The notes under the pieces are model-generated. The model did no database searches and was not told the origin of the DNA. It saw only the letters and a list, made by a program, of their open reading frames with translations. From Impatiens glandulifera (Eukaryota; Streptophyta; Magnoliopsida; Ericales; Balsaminaceae): DNA of 64,000 nucleotides. Of the stretch, positions 12,636-23,243 are shown piece after piece (positions within the stretch are counted from its first letter, which is position 1; each line of letters starts with the position of its first letter). The translations under genes and the position numbers were made by a program. The stretch lies in NCBI RefSeq assembly GCF_907164915.1, contig NC_061864.1, forward strand, positions 9,555,889-9,619,888, read 5' to 3'.

Positions 12636-13404
12636 GAGAAAATCATTTAAGCTCCTAAGTTTCAAAAGTTTTAATTAAGGTAACATTTAATTTAATTAAA
12701 ATTATCATTTTATATTATAAATATTAATTATAACTATTTTTTGTGTTAATAAATTAAATATTAATTACAAAAAAATGTAAAAAAACAAATTTCTATTTGT
12801 GTGGTTTATCTGTGTTGGAGAAGGTCCACCCATATTTGATACTTGAACGTTCATGTCATTATATTTCAGTAAAGTAACAAATATCAAATTTTATAATATT
12901 ATAGATCATGTACGATCCAATTTTATTCATATCAATTAATGGGTGTAATAAGTACTATTGTGTTAATAATTAATATTATATTTTTTTTAAGTTTTAACAC
13001 CAATATTGATATGGTTAATTAGTTTGACTCCCTTATATTAATTGACGTATATTATATAAAACCAGTGAGAAGTACGTAAATGAAATTATTGGCTTAAATA
13101 AAATATAAAAGAAACTTGTTAATTAAAATAAATAGATCAGAGCTAGCTGGTACATGCTTATTTCCTTTCCATCTATTCATGTACGCCATTAATTTTCATT
13201 TGATCATATAATTATGTGTGTAAGTAAGCCATAAGATATAAAGATGAAATTAAAGAGGCTAGGCGCATGGCCATGGCATAAAGTTTCAAGCCAGCCAGCT
13301 TCTATCGAAGTCACTTGGTTCGCTACTTACTACCGATCTAAACTAGCTACCGGATCGAACACATCGACTAAATATATATTTTTTTTTAATTAATGTCCTA
13401 AGTA

Positions 13405-16400
13405 CTACTCTTGCTGCCTTGGCCGAGCCACCCAAAGCGAACTTAGGGCTCGAAGACGATGAAAGTACTCTCCTATCCCCAAGAAACATCTTGCAGCCTG
13501 TCGGATTGTCAACAATTGGTGTAACCTGTGAATTGTTTGCTGTCTCAAATTATCCGCCTGCAAATTAAAAAAAAAAAAATGGACATTCCAAACAAATTAT
13601 TAGTCTTAAGAGGAGAATAATAATATTGTTGTCACGTTCATGTCACAAACACAAGACAAAGACATTTCCTTAAGCTTCTTTGATGTGAAAATGTTTCTTT
13701 TTTCACATTTCATACAATCATAAATAGTGGGTCCATTACTGAGACTTAGATCATGGGCCCATAAGATATCATTGAAAAAAAGACAATATTTTTTTTTTGT
13801 GACTTGACTGTGAGAAGAAAGAGTTGAAGAGCAGTGTGAGATTAGAGTATACCCTAGGTTTAGGTGCATGGGAAACTTCTTATGAGCTGGAGGAGGAGTA
13901 GGTAATTGGTGGAATTAGGTTTTCCAAAACAGGCCACCTAAGCCCAAAGATTCTTCTACTTCATGGGCCCCACTCATAATAGACAACCCAATCTTCCATT
14001 TCTCTTTTATTGTTGTTTTGAGTTTAGGTCAAATGATTTATTTATAGATTAGTTATAATAAGTTAATGGATGGATCTATGTTTGAATTCAATAAAATAGA
14101 AAAAAAAAATGTTTAAATGATTAATTTAAGTATAATTACTTTTTTGAAAATGATTTATACAAAATGATATAAATAAAACTCGTTTAAGCTCAACGAACAA
14201 ATTTAAGTATAATTACCTGTCGAACAAAGCCTTCGATGGTGGAGAGCTTGTTCATGGCAAGAGCCATCTGACCCATGTAGTTAGCCATGTTTGGAGGACT
14301 GATCAAGGCATCTGAGGCTATTGTTTCCGACAAAGATTGGTTGAGTGATTCCAATCCTTGAGACAATGCTTCCTCGGCTTCATGTGTAGATTGTTGTAAA
14401 CCACATATGGCTAAGAGTTGTTGCTCAGTCACTGGCTCCACTTGATTCAAGATTATCTTGATCAGCAAACCAAACCCATGAAAAAAAATGTGAGTTTTGT
14501 TAATGCATGCAAATGTTTTTTTTTTTTTTTAAATAATCAATTTATTAATAAATAACAAAAGTACAACAACAAAAAAAAAAACATCTAAATCTTAAACCCT
14601 AATCTAAAATTAAGAAAGTAATGATTATACAAACAACAACATTCATTTCAATGGCGATAAATTAAGAGAGCCGTGTTTCTCTCTCTCTTCCTAGCTCCCT
14701 TAAACCGTATGGAAACTGACATGTCTTTATGAGTTGGGTTGGAATACTGCCTAATTCAAACCCTACTAGGAAACAAATCACGATCCGTTCATCATTTCTA
14801 TACGTATTTCACGTTTAAATAATCTTCTTCAATTCACCAATGTTGTACGTACCTTTCTTTTTTAACCTAGAGCTAGCTAGCTAGCTAGACCATCTCATTA
14901 ATTTTCTTTCTAGTAGGGTTTGTCGGAATCAATACACATTTTAATTAAACATATACCTTAATGACCTCAGAAGGTCGGAAACCGCCCATCCACATGAAAC
15001 ATCGCTCGGCCGGAGTCTTCCACATTCCAGAAATAAGATGAAAAACGTCACTCTTTGCTATCATACTCTTGAGGTTAACAATTTCATCGTAATGAGCAAG
15101 ACAGTTTTCGACGAAGAGACGGAGATCGTTCTCCGGAATATGCTCCTGCACGGCTGCCTGAAGTTCGCACAAAAGCCGGTGATGCTCCTCAAGCCACCGT
15201 GCATACTCCAGGTCGAACATGGCAGCATCTAATTAACAACATATAAAAAACAACCAAACAATTCAGCACAAGTTATAATAATCATGACATGAAGAAATTA
15301 AATAATGATAATAATAATTAGTACCCGAGCTTATGTTATTAACTAGGGAAATTCCTTGATCACCTCCTCCAACAGCAGAACCTCCACCAAGAAAGAAACC
15401 CTAGGGAAAAATTATATTAATTAAACTCTGATCAATATGATCATGATCAATTCGATTTTAAGCTCACCTGAGATCTAGCCCTTTGTAGTTCTTGTTCAAG
15501 TTGTGTAAGCCTTATTCTACTTGATTCTAGTTGCTGAACATAAGCCTATAATTAAAGAACAAAAACAACATTATTTTGATTGTTTTAAGGGCATTAATTT
15601 ATAAATGGTTTGATTGAGTTGATGTCAAACAATGGACCTTCTTCCTAAGCCTGCTTTTCCTTGCTGCTTCTCTATTCTGAGCCAGTCTCCTCAATGTCTG
15701 CCTCAGAATATTCATGATAAGTAATCAAAACTTTTTTTTTTCAAAAAAAAATATTTAATAATAATGAAATTGACCTTAGGGTCTGGAGTTTTAGGTCCTT
15801 CTTGGTCTGAACTTGAAGTTGGCCCTTTCTTGTTTCCCTCTCTCTAAATAAGGAAAGAGAAAAAAATAAATCATAGAATATAATTAATTAAATTAATGTT
15901 TATATATATATATGTACCTTGACATGAGTTTTAGATGGTCTTTGATCAAGTCCAGTTTTGCCGGAAACACCAGCTGCCGGAGAGACTAATCCGATGACAG
16001 TACTTGCCTGTTAAAAATAAAAATAAAAATAAAAAAATAAAATTGGATAACGGAATAAGTAGTATATATTATATATATAATACCTTGCAGTTGGTGGAAG
16101 AAGGATGAACGTGCATAGGCTGAGAAGGGAAAATATTGAGAGTTGGAGGAGGTCTCATGATCTCTGAGTTTTCTGCAAGAGAATTATTATTAAGAGAGAG
16201 AAAATAAAAACTATTGATGGCTATGGCTGCAGAGTGGTTATTAATTTCTATAGTACAAATATTTATCATGCAATTGTTGTTAATAATCTGCACGCCAATA
16301 TGTAGTATAATAGTACTCCCATTCCATATTCGAATAAAATCTCAACGACAGAAAACGAAAACTGCCTCAAATCCCCTTCCCCTTCATCGTACAGTCAGAA

Positions 16401-16993
16401 ATCCGATCAATTATCTGTTACATGTCATGGTCCATCTCCAATTCCCAATATATTTTTAATTTTCAAATAAAGCCGAAAGACTTTCCGGTCTGTTGATCTG
16501 GTCAACTTCAGTTCGTACAAACTTATAACATGTATTCCTCATGACTTTCCGTTTAATTAATTAATCAAGAAAAAAGAGAGAAAGAAAAGAAAAAGCTTAC
16601 GCCTTTGTTGTGTTTCATGGCCGCCGGCATCTGATGAAGATGGGTCTGCTGCATGTCCATCGAGATATAGGAAAAGGGCTTGATCTAACTCACCCAGTTC
16701 ATAATTTCCGGCGTCTTTAGTACTTCTGAATATCAGTCCAAACACACACATAAACGAATTAAAAATTGAATCTTTATATATTATTGACCCAGTTAGTGTG
16801 CGTGTGTTTTAGATTGATTTCTTTACATGAAATTTCCAGTAATTGCTGACGGAGACGACATCGTATTGTAAGAAACCTGCGGATGATCATAATGATTGTG
16901 TTGGTGCTGCTGTTGTTGTTGGTGTTGGTGTTGGTGATGTTGAAACTGTTGGTGGTGGTGCTGCTGCTGGTTGCCTTTATTTGCAGATGCCAT
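13405..16993 (-). CDS. TGA10: TGA10-like bZIP transcription factor, complete, 11 exons
   Basis: A nuclear bZIP factor of the TGA group, which binds TGACG sites; TGA9/TGA10 partner ROXY glutaredoxins in anther development. Coding exons: 16827-16993, 16601-16725, 16084-16172, 15918-16007, 15775-15843, 15638-15697, 15468-15545, 15325-15400, 14957-15228, 14217-14456, 13405-13557. They sum to 1419 nt, 472 residues, with matching phases and GT/AG ends throughout. The N-terminus is a His/Gln-rich tract, then YELGELDQALFLYLDG and PTLNIFPSQPMHV, which mark the TGA9/10 clade. The basic region (about 181-200) is LRRLAQNREAARKSRLRKK and the leucine zipper follows (201-226). The DOG1-type domain spans about 255-440 (DVFHLISGMWKTPAERCF, EEALSQGLESLNQSL). 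The end is SSLWVARPRQQE. The ATG at 16993 is chosen because the codons before it do not match the family. Confidence 0.93.
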
Positions 16994-17040
16994 GAATGAA
17001 AAGAAAGAGAAGATTTTGATTTCTTTGTGTGATAGATCAG

Positions 17041-17190
17041 CTAATGGACTATACAACTGTTCTTGCTCTTGTTCTTGTTCTTGTTCTTCATGATGATGAT
17101 GATGATGAAGAAGAAGATGGGTCGGTTATTGGAAGCTAGGTGGAAGAAAACGCGAAGAAGAGATAGTAAGAGAGAGAGAGATTAGAATTG
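17041..17190 (-). repeat. Simple repeats in the TGA10 5' leader
   Basis: Upstream of the TGA10 start, short runs of CTTGTT, (GAT)n, (GAA)n and (AG)n follow one another. On the coding strand these become purine-rich and CAT/TTC-type tracts, typical of a plant 5' leader or core promoter. No clear TATA box was identified. Confidence 0.5.
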
Positions 17191-17199
17191 AATGCTAAA

Positions 17200-19915
17200 G
17201 AGCAAAAGACAAAGTTTCTCATATATCATATATTACTTACTTTGGTGTTTCTAAAGGGATGAGGACGACTTTTTTTTTTTGTGAACCGAAATTTCAGATA
17301 AAGCGGTCTCCAGCTATCAAACTTCAACACTTTCTCTATCTCTCTCTAGAAAATTATAAATATCTCTCTCACCCTTCTTCCGGAAATGATTCCACCTGAC
17401 AAAACCATCCATCCTGTTTTCTATACATTTCAATACCACGCATGGGCCTTTTTATGAAACCGCTTATGGTTTGTTTGTCTATGAATTGACAGAAAAGCCC
17501 TCGCTTCTTGCTTCTTTCTTTTTCACTTCCAATTTGTTGATCCATTCTTCTATAATTGTCCGAGGAAGAAAGTAAAATTAAGGGCTTGTTTGATTGATGT
17601 GGGATTTTATTTAAATAATCAATTTTATTGGGTTATTTTTTAAGGCTTATTTAAAATTCATTTACTTTTCATAAAAAATAGTTTACAATGCATATTATTA
17701 AGTTTTATACATCAACCAAATTCAACATGAATCTAGAACATTGTGGGTGTATTTTGAGGTTTTATGAGTTTTGAGGAAAATTATGATGTTTTTTGGTTAA
17801 GGTTTTAATTATATATAACATAATAATTAACTTATAGTAACTAACATATATATATAACATAACTTGTACTCTTATCTTATGATTTAGTTTTCTCAACTTT
17901 TGCACTAATTATTATAGATTATTGATATTTTTTCTTATAACATTTTAAATTGTTTTTTGAAAAGATTCCCTTAATTATCACCCCAATCATTTTTCTAGAT
18001 ATTTCCCACCCACACCAAATATAATTAATATCTATTATTGTTCAGGAGAATTATATTCTTAGTTAGGCTTATGGTTGATGTCTAGAGTCTTATGGTTCAA
18101 TAGGGGTCTTGAATGGATTTTATGGTACATATGAATAGAGTCAATATCGTTCTTGTCATGCATAACGTGTTCTTGGGAACCCACCAAGGTAGTCAAATGG
18201 AAATAGTCTGTTTAAGAGACAAAAATGTCACGGATTCGATCGATTTCAACTAATTAAAAGCATTTTGAGTTGAAGTATTGATGTCATGACTGTGGTGTGT
18301 TATTCTAGTTTTCCTTAATTAAAAAAAATGTTATTAGGACCGTTGAATTTTGGCTTTCCGTTGTTCTCTTTAATCAACTGGTTTGTTCCAACATTCATAA
18401 GAATTAAGATGCCGTATAACATCTTCACCCTCGGGATATTTTGTTATTTCTTGTTACACGAATAACATTTTTTTTTCTAAATAACTATATATTCAAGCAA
18501 AATATTATTAGCCGGTGTAAAAAGGAGAAAATCTAATTGCTCGATACAAAGAAAAACACAAACAAAAGAGAAAGCTTATATTCATATTTGGTGGATTGAA
18601 TTTCTGTTTACAAAGATATCAAAATTGTAACATCAATATTTATCTTCAAATTTATTTTGTTTGTTATAAATATCTAGAAGAACCTACAACTGTAAAGCAT
18701 CAAAGTTAATTCTTAATACTTTGTTTCATTTTACCATATTTTAGTCATGCGTGACATTTGACTATTTTGAATTGTATTTCAAACGTGTTACACCATTATT
18801 TATGATCTAAACAGTTAGTCATCACCAAATTCTCCATCTTTCTGAAAGAACTTGGGCTTGGGATGTGGACCCAACTGGAGTTTGTGCATCATGTTTAGCC
18901 TCGATCAAGGTAACCTCATAAATCTAAATTAGTTTTTGATAAATTAAATTAAAATTACATTCTTACAAAAAAAAATTACCCATCTTCCTTGACCGTCAAT
19001 CTTGTGAGATGTCTTTGATCTGATGGTGGATGAAAATTAGAAGTTTGCCTTACATTTGGCAGATACAGTTTAATTATGAATGGGAAGCTTCAGATTATTT
19101 TTCAGGGGTATAATGGTCTTTATGTTTTGGCAACTTAGACATGACTTGATGGCAAATGCTGTGTTGATGAGAAATCAGATTAGTCTTTGCATGCTATTAT
19201 TATTTTCTAAATCAAAGAAAAGAAAGAACATGACAAAATTAGACATAAGTTAATAGTCTAACATTGTATTAAACTACTCAAATAATCTAAGGACTTTTTG
19301 GGGTTTGGGATGTTTAAATAATTGGTTTTAAATTGAGATTATAAAAAAATTAGGCTATTTAATTAAGGACTTCAAAATATTAATATTTAATAAAAAAAAT
19401 TATATATATAATATTTTAATTGATAGATTAATTAATTTGAAAATGATAAGTAATTTGAAAATTACTAAAATAACCCCTAATGAAAAGACCTATCAAATAA
19501 TTAATACATGTATACTAAAATGTCACTCTTCTATTTAATCCATTAAAAAAGGGAGTAAATTTGTCCTGGTTTGTTCAAATCAAATGTCAAACAAGGCCAA
19601 TAATAGACTTGATTTTTTACCATGGTTTTATAATTATTTGTTTGGGGTTCTTTGACATTTGATGTGATTTGAATTGTCTTTTAAATACTTTTTTACTGGT
19701 AATTATGTTTTTGTGTTATTGTCTGCTAATAAAACTGTTATAAATATCTTTAGAAAAAGAGTTTGTCTTCTTGAGATTTATCTTAGTACTTATGAAACCT
19801 TTAATTATGATAATAGGGGTAACTTGTTTGTGGTCTAAGACTTGTATTAATGCTTTCTTTGTCTCTTTTTATTTTTTATTTTTTTTATTTGAAGGTTATA
19901 TTGGAGAGCATTGTG

Positions 19916-19916
<1 letters not shown>
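17200..19916. other. Intergenic DNA upstream of TGA10
   Basis: Promoter-side flank of TGA10 and AT-rich DNA up to the Copia insertion. Apart from the SINE-like stretch at 18183-18300, I see no gene or clear element. Reading frames here are short and lack codon structure. Confidence 0.5.
18183..18300 (+). repeat. SINE-like fragment (B-box-like TCACGGATTCGAT)
   Basis: The stretch contains TTTAAGAGACAAAAATGTCACGG followed by ATTCGATCG, resembling the tRNA-derived head of plant SINEs. A related copy (TTAAGAGACAAAAAAGTCACG, then GTTTGATTC) lies at 34205-34245. No clear ends or target duplication were seen. Confidence 0.3.

Positions 19917-19988
<72 letters not shown>
19917..19988. repeat. (TA)n microsatellite, insertion target
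   Basis: A perfect TA run of about 36 units ending exactly at the 5' edge of the Copia element. A short TA run resumes after the 3' LTR (33964-33978), so the element inserted inside this microsatellite. Confidence 0.95.
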
Positions 19989-19992
<4 letters not shown>

Positions 19993-20523
19993 AGATAAAT
20001 TCATACCGGTTCAAATAAACCTAACTTAAACAAACTTCCTATGCAGGAACGAGGAACCGGACCGGATGAATAAGAAAACCAAGTGAAGTAACCGAACCGG
20101 TCAAGCTATCAAACCGATCAAGCACACTTGGAACGTGACTGAACAGAGGAAGGATCGGCCAAAGCCTAAAAGCCAAAGCTCAAAAAGCCGATCAATCCAC
20201 AAGACCGGAAGAAGTCCGGTCACTTCACTATCAAAAGATATTCGGCCAAGTCAAGCGGCCAACCTAGGCCAAGTCAAGAGGCCGACCTGCACAAGAAGAC
20301 ACTTTGGGTATCTGCTGAGAATGATACCAAAGGAACAGACTGAATACTTCCATATCCATGCAAGTCTGAGGAAAGACTGTAGACTGCAGAAAACAGTACT
20401 ACCGGATCCTTCTACTTCGGGATAAGCCAGAAAGGAAATCTTCAAAGTACAGACAACTGTCCAAGCAGACAGTGCCTACATTGAGTAAAAGACAAACCCA
20501 GCAGGTTTGCTTTAACAGACCGG

Positions 20524-20591
20524 CAGGTCTGAAACAGGATGCCAGGTCTGAGATTGACTGTCAGGTCTGAGGAGAAGACCGGCAGGTCTGA
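20524..20591 (+). promoter_or_regulatory. Four CAGGTCTGA repeats upstream of the LTR TATA box
   Basis: The 9-mer CAGGTCTGA occurs at 20524, 20543, 20562 and 20583, that is at 19, 19 and 21 bp spacing, ending about 75 bp before the TATA box. The same four copies are at 33171-33238 in the 3' LTR. Regular spacing close to two helical turns, just upstream of the core promoter, suggests enhancer-type binding sites. The bound factor is unknown. Confidence 0.55.
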
Positions 20592-20666
20592 GACACTGAA
20601 TCACTGCACCGCTGACCAGCCAATCAGATTCAAGGAAGTGAAATATGACCGTTGGCATATTTCACC

Positions 20667-20673
20667 TATAAAA
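20667..20673 (+). promoter_or_regulatory. LTR TATA box (TATAAAA)
   Basis: CCTATAAAAGG in GC-balanced surroundings, about 650 bp before the LTR end. It is the best core promoter candidate for the genomic RNA. The 3' LTR copy is at 33314-33320. Confidence 0.75.
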
Positions 20674-21318
20674 GGAGGCAGTTGAAGAAGAGTAAATGCA
20701 GTTACTAGAGTTACGAAGTGGGACATTAAGTAAGACAAGTGAAGCGTTGAGAGCATTTACTACAAGTGATAACAGTGTGGTATTCTAAGAAAGCCTAAGT
20801 GCTAAATTTTAAGTGTGTGTTACAATTTCGGTGTAAATTGTAAGAGTGTTATCGAGCAGGAAATAAGTCTCGATCGGATTGTATTTGTATTCCTTAGTGA
20901 ATATCCTTCTCGCGGTTTCGAGAGGAAGGGGTGACGTAGGAGTTTTATCTCCGAACATCCATAAAATCTGTTGTGTCATTTACTTTCTGTTGGCTTCTTT
21001 ACATAACCGACTAATCTAACAACATCATTCAGAACCGAATCTACATTAACCACACCAAGTATCCAGATTGCCGAAACCGACCCACCATCCTTCAAATCTC
21101 CATCATCCGAAACCGACTCCGCCTATCATACACGTGTACCGCTTCAACTTGAAAGCAAACCTCTTCCGCGCTTGAACCTAGTTCAAGGGTTTGTGACAGG
21201 TTGTGTAGTATTGAAACCCCGGTGTTAATCTCTAACCGGATTAACCACCACCCTACGAGTGAGAACCGCTAACCGGTCCAACCCCCGGTCCACCAGCGGC
21301 GACCTAGATCCTAACAAT

Positions 21319-21330
21319 TGGTATCAGAGC
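21319..21330 (+). other. Primer-binding site for initiator Met tRNA
   Basis: TGGTATCAGAGC, two bases after the 5' LTR end, is the standard complement to the 3' end of plant initiator methionine tRNA used to prime minus-strand DNA synthesis in Copia elements. Confidence 0.95.
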
Positions 21331-21355
21331 AGTTAGTTTCAATACTCAAGCAAAC

Positions 21356-23203
21356 ATGTATCAAGATAGGCCTCCAATGCTAGAAGGTGATGACTTTGCC
21401 AACTGGAAGGCACGCATGCACCTGCATCTAGTCACCTTGGATGATGAAATGGAATCCATTCTGACCGAAGGACCGATATTCATTGACAAAGAAAGAAAAG
21501 AATGGACTGCTGAAGACAGGAGAAGGAACAATCTGGACAACCATGCAAGAAACCGGATCTCCAACAGCGTGGACAGAAATACATACTGCAAGATCAGAGA
21601 TTGCAAAACCGCGAAGGAGACTTGGAACACGGTCATCCAGATTTTTGAGGGAAATGAAAGAACCAAAGAGAACAAGATAATGGTGGCCACACAGAAGTTT
21701 GAAAGCATCAAAATGAAACCAGGGGAAACTATGAAAGAATACAGTGACCGGTTCACTGGTGTATTAGATGAGTTAGCAAATCTGGGTAAGAAGTATGACA
21801 ACAAAGAGGTCATCATGAAGGTTTTGAGGTCTCTTCCAAGTGCCTGGGATATAAAGACGATGGTCATGAGAGAATCAAAGAGCCTACGTAAGATGAAATT
21901 ATACGATGTATTCGAAGATCTCAAGGCTTATGAGTTCGAAATGAATTCCAGAACTGAAGAGGAAGTCTCGGCCTCAACGTCAACTAGAGCACTGTTCACA
22001 TCTACGGAACCGGCTGCACCTGCTCCTGCTCCTATATCTACATCTGCACCGGTACCGACTCCTGCACCTGCACCGATCAGAACCGCCGAACAGTTTACTG
22101 AGGACGCCATGGCCATGCTTGCACAGAAGTTTGGGAGGTTCATGAAAAGGAGCCAACCGACAAACAACTACTATGGTGACAAATCCAATATAAGATGTTA
22201 TAACTGTAATTGTATGGGACATTTTAAGTGGGAGTGCAGGAAACCAAGGAGAGATACCCAGAAACCAGATTACCAAAATAATCGGAACAACCATCAACAA
22301 ACCGGTGAAGGAAGTGAAGTACCGAAAGCACTGATAGCCGATGATGGAGGAAGCCTATGGGCTCACAGTGACAGTGACGATGACCTCACATGTCTCATGG
22401 CAAATGAGGAACAGGTATTTGACTCTCCTTGTGATGAATTTACTAAAGATGAACTATATGAAGCATTGAATGACATGGTAGAAGAATATAAGAACCTACT
22501 GACCATGCTACCTAAGCATATCAACCTTAAAGCCGATCCCATAGTACCGATCCCAGTAGCACCAGAGGTACCTATCATAACCAAACCGGAAGCTATACAA
22601 CCTAATGATATCCATACCCTAGAAACCGAATTAGAACTTAAGATCGAACAACCTAGTGAGTCAACTAGAGAACTAACCGAGAAAGAGAATGCCAGATTTC
22701 AGTATACGATGGCCGCCTATAGGAGATCTAGCGATATAGTAAAGAACCTGAATAAAGAATACAGGCATCCACGTTGTAAGAATGGCCTAGGATACACAGA
22801 GAACAGATCTAAAAACCGAAAATCCATGTGGAAAGCAAAGCTTACAAAAGGAAACCTTCCCTTTATAAAATTCCTTAAGAGCACCTGTACAGCTGAAGAA
22901 GAGGAGACCGCGTATTATAGGGAAGAAAAGACAAAGTATGACTATGTTGGCCCAACCGATTCATGGCTTGACCTTGAGAAAAGGAAAGCAGAAATCCTCA
23001 AATATAAGAAAGACTTCCCTGAACCACGTAGGTCAACCTATAGATCATCAAACCAGAGACCATCATCATTTAGGTCATCTGTAGGGAAACCGAAATACAC
23101 CAGACCAAGTGTAAGGAGAACAGTTGAAACTTTAGCAAAGAAGACCGTTCGGTTTATCAAGGTTTGGGTACCTAAGGGACTAATCACATGTGGACCCAAG
23201 TAA
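21356..23203 (+). CDS. Copia gag polyprotein
   Basis: 615 residues, forming the virus-like particle of the retrotransposon. The N-terminal part (LEGDDFANWKARMHLHL... IFEGNERTKENKIMVATQKFESIKMK in pieces) is the gag region of the UBN2 type found in Copia elements. A Pro/Ala-rich linker lies at about 215-245 and a CCHC zinc knuckle at 281-294 (CYNCNCMGHFKWEC). The C-terminal third is acidic then basic and ends with the KVWVPKG motif that precedes pol in SIRE-like elements. The start ATG lies 26 bp after the primer site. The frame ends with TAA, and pol lies in another frame. Confidence 0.9.
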   Translation: MYQDRPPMLEGDDFANWKARMHLHLVTLDDEMESILTEGPIFIDKERKEWTAEDRRRNNLDNHARNRISNSVDRNTYCKIRDCKTAKETWNTVIQIFEGNERTKENKIMVATQKFESIKMKPGETMKEYSDRFTGVLDELANLGKKYDNKEVIMKVLRSLPSAWDIKTMVMRESKSLRKMKLYDVFEDLKAYEFEMNSRTEEEVSASTSTRALFTSTEPAAPAPAPISTSAPVPTPAPAPIRTAEQFTEDAMAMLAQKFGRFMKRSQPTNNYYGDKSNIRCYNCNCMGHFKWECRKPRRDTQKPDYQNNRNNHQQTGEGSEVPKALIADDGGSLWAHSDSDDDLTCLMANEEQVFDSPCDEFTKDELYEALNDMVEEYKNLLTMLPKHINLKADPIVPIPVAPEVPIITKPEAIQPNDIHTLETELELKIEQPSESTRELTEKENARFQYTMAAYRRSSDIVKNLNKEYRHPRCKNGLGYTENRSKNRKSMWKAKLTKGNLPFIKFLKSTCTAEEEETAYYREEKTKYDYVGPTDSWLDLEKRKAEILKYKKDFPEPRRSTYRSSNQRPSSFRSSVGKPKYTRPSVRRTVETLAKKTVRFIKVWVPKGLITCGPK

Positions 23204-23243
23204 ATGTGGGTACCAAATAGTTGTAAATATGTAATTTTTGCAG
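23161..23243 (+). other. Candidate intron joining gag to pol
   Basis: The gag frame stops at 23203 and the pol frame is open only from 23235, so a simple ribosomal frameshift cannot link them. A strong acceptor (ATTTTTGCAG, ending 23243) precedes GATTCAAAT in pol phase 0. A phase-0 donor AAG|GTTTGG at 23160/23161 (or TGG|GTACCT at 23166/23167) would fuse gag in frame to pol. This is an inference from splice-site-like sequence only. Confidence 0.35.

Larger units (their letters stand above)
19989..21316 (+). repeat. 5' LTR
   Basis: 1328 bp, TG...CA ends, followed two bases later by the primer-binding site. It contains a TATA box (20667-20673) and four spaced CAGGTCTGA repeats. The 96-codon reading frame inside it (20135-20425) occurs identically in the other LTR and is not a gene. 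Confidence 0.97.

Noticed and set aside
19771..19998. 75-codon ORF ending in repeated Tyr-Ile
   Set aside because: Translation of the (TA)n microsatellite and interrupted by the LTR edge.
20135..20425. 96-codon ORF in the 5' LTR, repeated at 32782-33072
   Set aside because: It is identical in both LTRs because the LTRs are identical. It overlaps promoter sequence and has no known domain.
21361..21924. 187-codon minus-strand ORF inside gag, and similar antisense frames in pol, ORF C and the transposase
   Set aside because: Antisense shadows of strong coding frames with no domain or family resemblance.
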